Part shown: positions 11,738 through 12,131 of the stretch, in pieces | Layout: every line of letters begins with the position of its first letter | Position numbering within the stretch: the first letter of the stretch is position 1 | From: JBDRGC01 sp043818215 | GTDB lineage: Bacteria > Chloroflexota > Anaerolineae > Anaerolineales > UBA11858 | DNA: 12,131 nt | NCBI GenBank assembly: GCA_043818215.1 | Contig: JBDRGC010000391.1 | Span: 1-12,131, forward strand | Direction: 5' to 3' | Made by a program: the position numbers and the translations under genes | Notes under the pieces: model-generated | What the model saw: only the letters and a program-made list of their open reading frames with translations | Databases searched by the model: none | Told to the model about the DNA's origin: nothing

Positions 11738-12131
11738 ATGAGCTTTTGGCAAAAAATGAAACCCGGCGCAAATAAGAAATGGCTCCACCTTACGGCAGGG
11801 CTGATGTGGTCTGGTGTGGGGATATTCTTGTGCAGTCTGGCTTACGGCTGGCTCGTGCCGGTGGATATCATCACCGCGTTAGTGCTGGCATTTAGCGGGG
11901 TTGTGCTTGCCATCGTTATTTACAAATTTGGCTTTTCCAAGCTGGCCAAAGAAAATATTCACCGTATCATCAACTTGCCTGCGGAAAAGCCCTGTATCAT
12001 CGCATTTCAAAAATGGTCGAGTTACCCGCTGGTGGCGGTTATGATCGCTATGGGGATCACCTTGCGCCACTCGCCAATTCCCAAGCATCTACTGGCTGTG
12101 CTGTATATTGGCATTGGTGGAGGATTATTCT
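11738..12131 (+). CDS. Membrane protein, 5' part (runs off the window)
   Basis: The frame starts at the ATG at 11738 behind a strong ggaggtg five bases upstream and stays open for 131 codons to the window end. Hydrophobic segments lie at about residues 15-38, 44-63, 94-108 and 117-131. Between them is a conserved-looking cytosolic or lumenal stretch (KFGFSKLAKENIHRIINLP, EKPCIIAFQKWSSYP, LRHSPIPKHLLAVLYIG). I have seen similar proteins as unnamed membrane proteins but cannot give a function. It may belong to the ctaB-linked group, although an inverted repeat intervenes. Confidence 0.82.
   Translation, partial: MSFWQKMKPGANKKWLHLTAGLMWSGVGIFLCSLAYGWLVPVDIITALVLAFSGVVLAIVIYKFGFSKLAKENIHRIINLPAEKPCIIAFQKWSSYPLVAVMIAMGITLRHSPIPKHLLAVLYIGIGGGLF

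Overview
The window looks like a chromosomal accessory region of a Chloroflexota bacterium, probably Anaerolineae-like and possibly from an uncultured assembly. This is an inference. The evidence is the combination of a NACHT-NTPase/FGE-like fusion with TIR proteins, a CASTOR-type ACT protein, a four-helix-bundle S23 protein, and many short GC-rich palindromic and 'gtcattgcgag' repeats beside a CtaB gene. No rRNA, tRNA or CRISPR array was seen.

Left part (1-2018, minus strand): an ACT-domain protein and a 468-residue protein of unknown function, separated by an inverted repeat. From 2019 to 2494 there is repeat-rich DNA with no convincing gene.

Central part (2495-8924, minus strand) is an apparent conflict/immunity island. 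In transcription order it holds: (1) a 956-residue NACHT NTPase with an N-terminal coiled coil, a short glycine-rich motif ending GDFVGRDK, and a C-terminal FGE/C-type-lectin-like domain; (2) a TIR pseudogene with its ATG changed to ATC and its C-terminus lost; (3) a 305-bp MITE-like element with perfect 17-bp ends and a 9-bp target duplication; (4) a two-gene module of a winged-helix-like protein and a nucleotidyltransferase, overlapping by 8 bp and driven by a near-consensus, probably leaderless promoter; (5) an intact TIR domain; (6) the out-of-frame continuation of that TIR protein, carrying the same GDFVGRDK motif; (7) a free 38-residue ORF that is almost nothing but that motif. The motif at the N-terminus of the NACHT sensor, at the C-terminal side of the TIR effector and in a free peptide suggests a motif-templated sensor-effector pair, formally like NLR/amyloid-motif systems. 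The TIR and motif parts are split by two 33-bp direct repeats 70 bp apart. Loss of one copy would restore a 325-residue TIR-motif fusion.

Right part (9067-12131, plus strand): a palindromic hairpin, a decayed FGE-domain fragment, an S23 four-helix-bundle gene between G-rich and C-rich tracts, then a housekeeping-type run: protoheme IX farnesyltransferase (ctaB), a multi-pass membrane protein, a 37-residue ORF, an inverted repeat that also carries a Shine-Dalgarno, and a further membrane protein cut by the window end.
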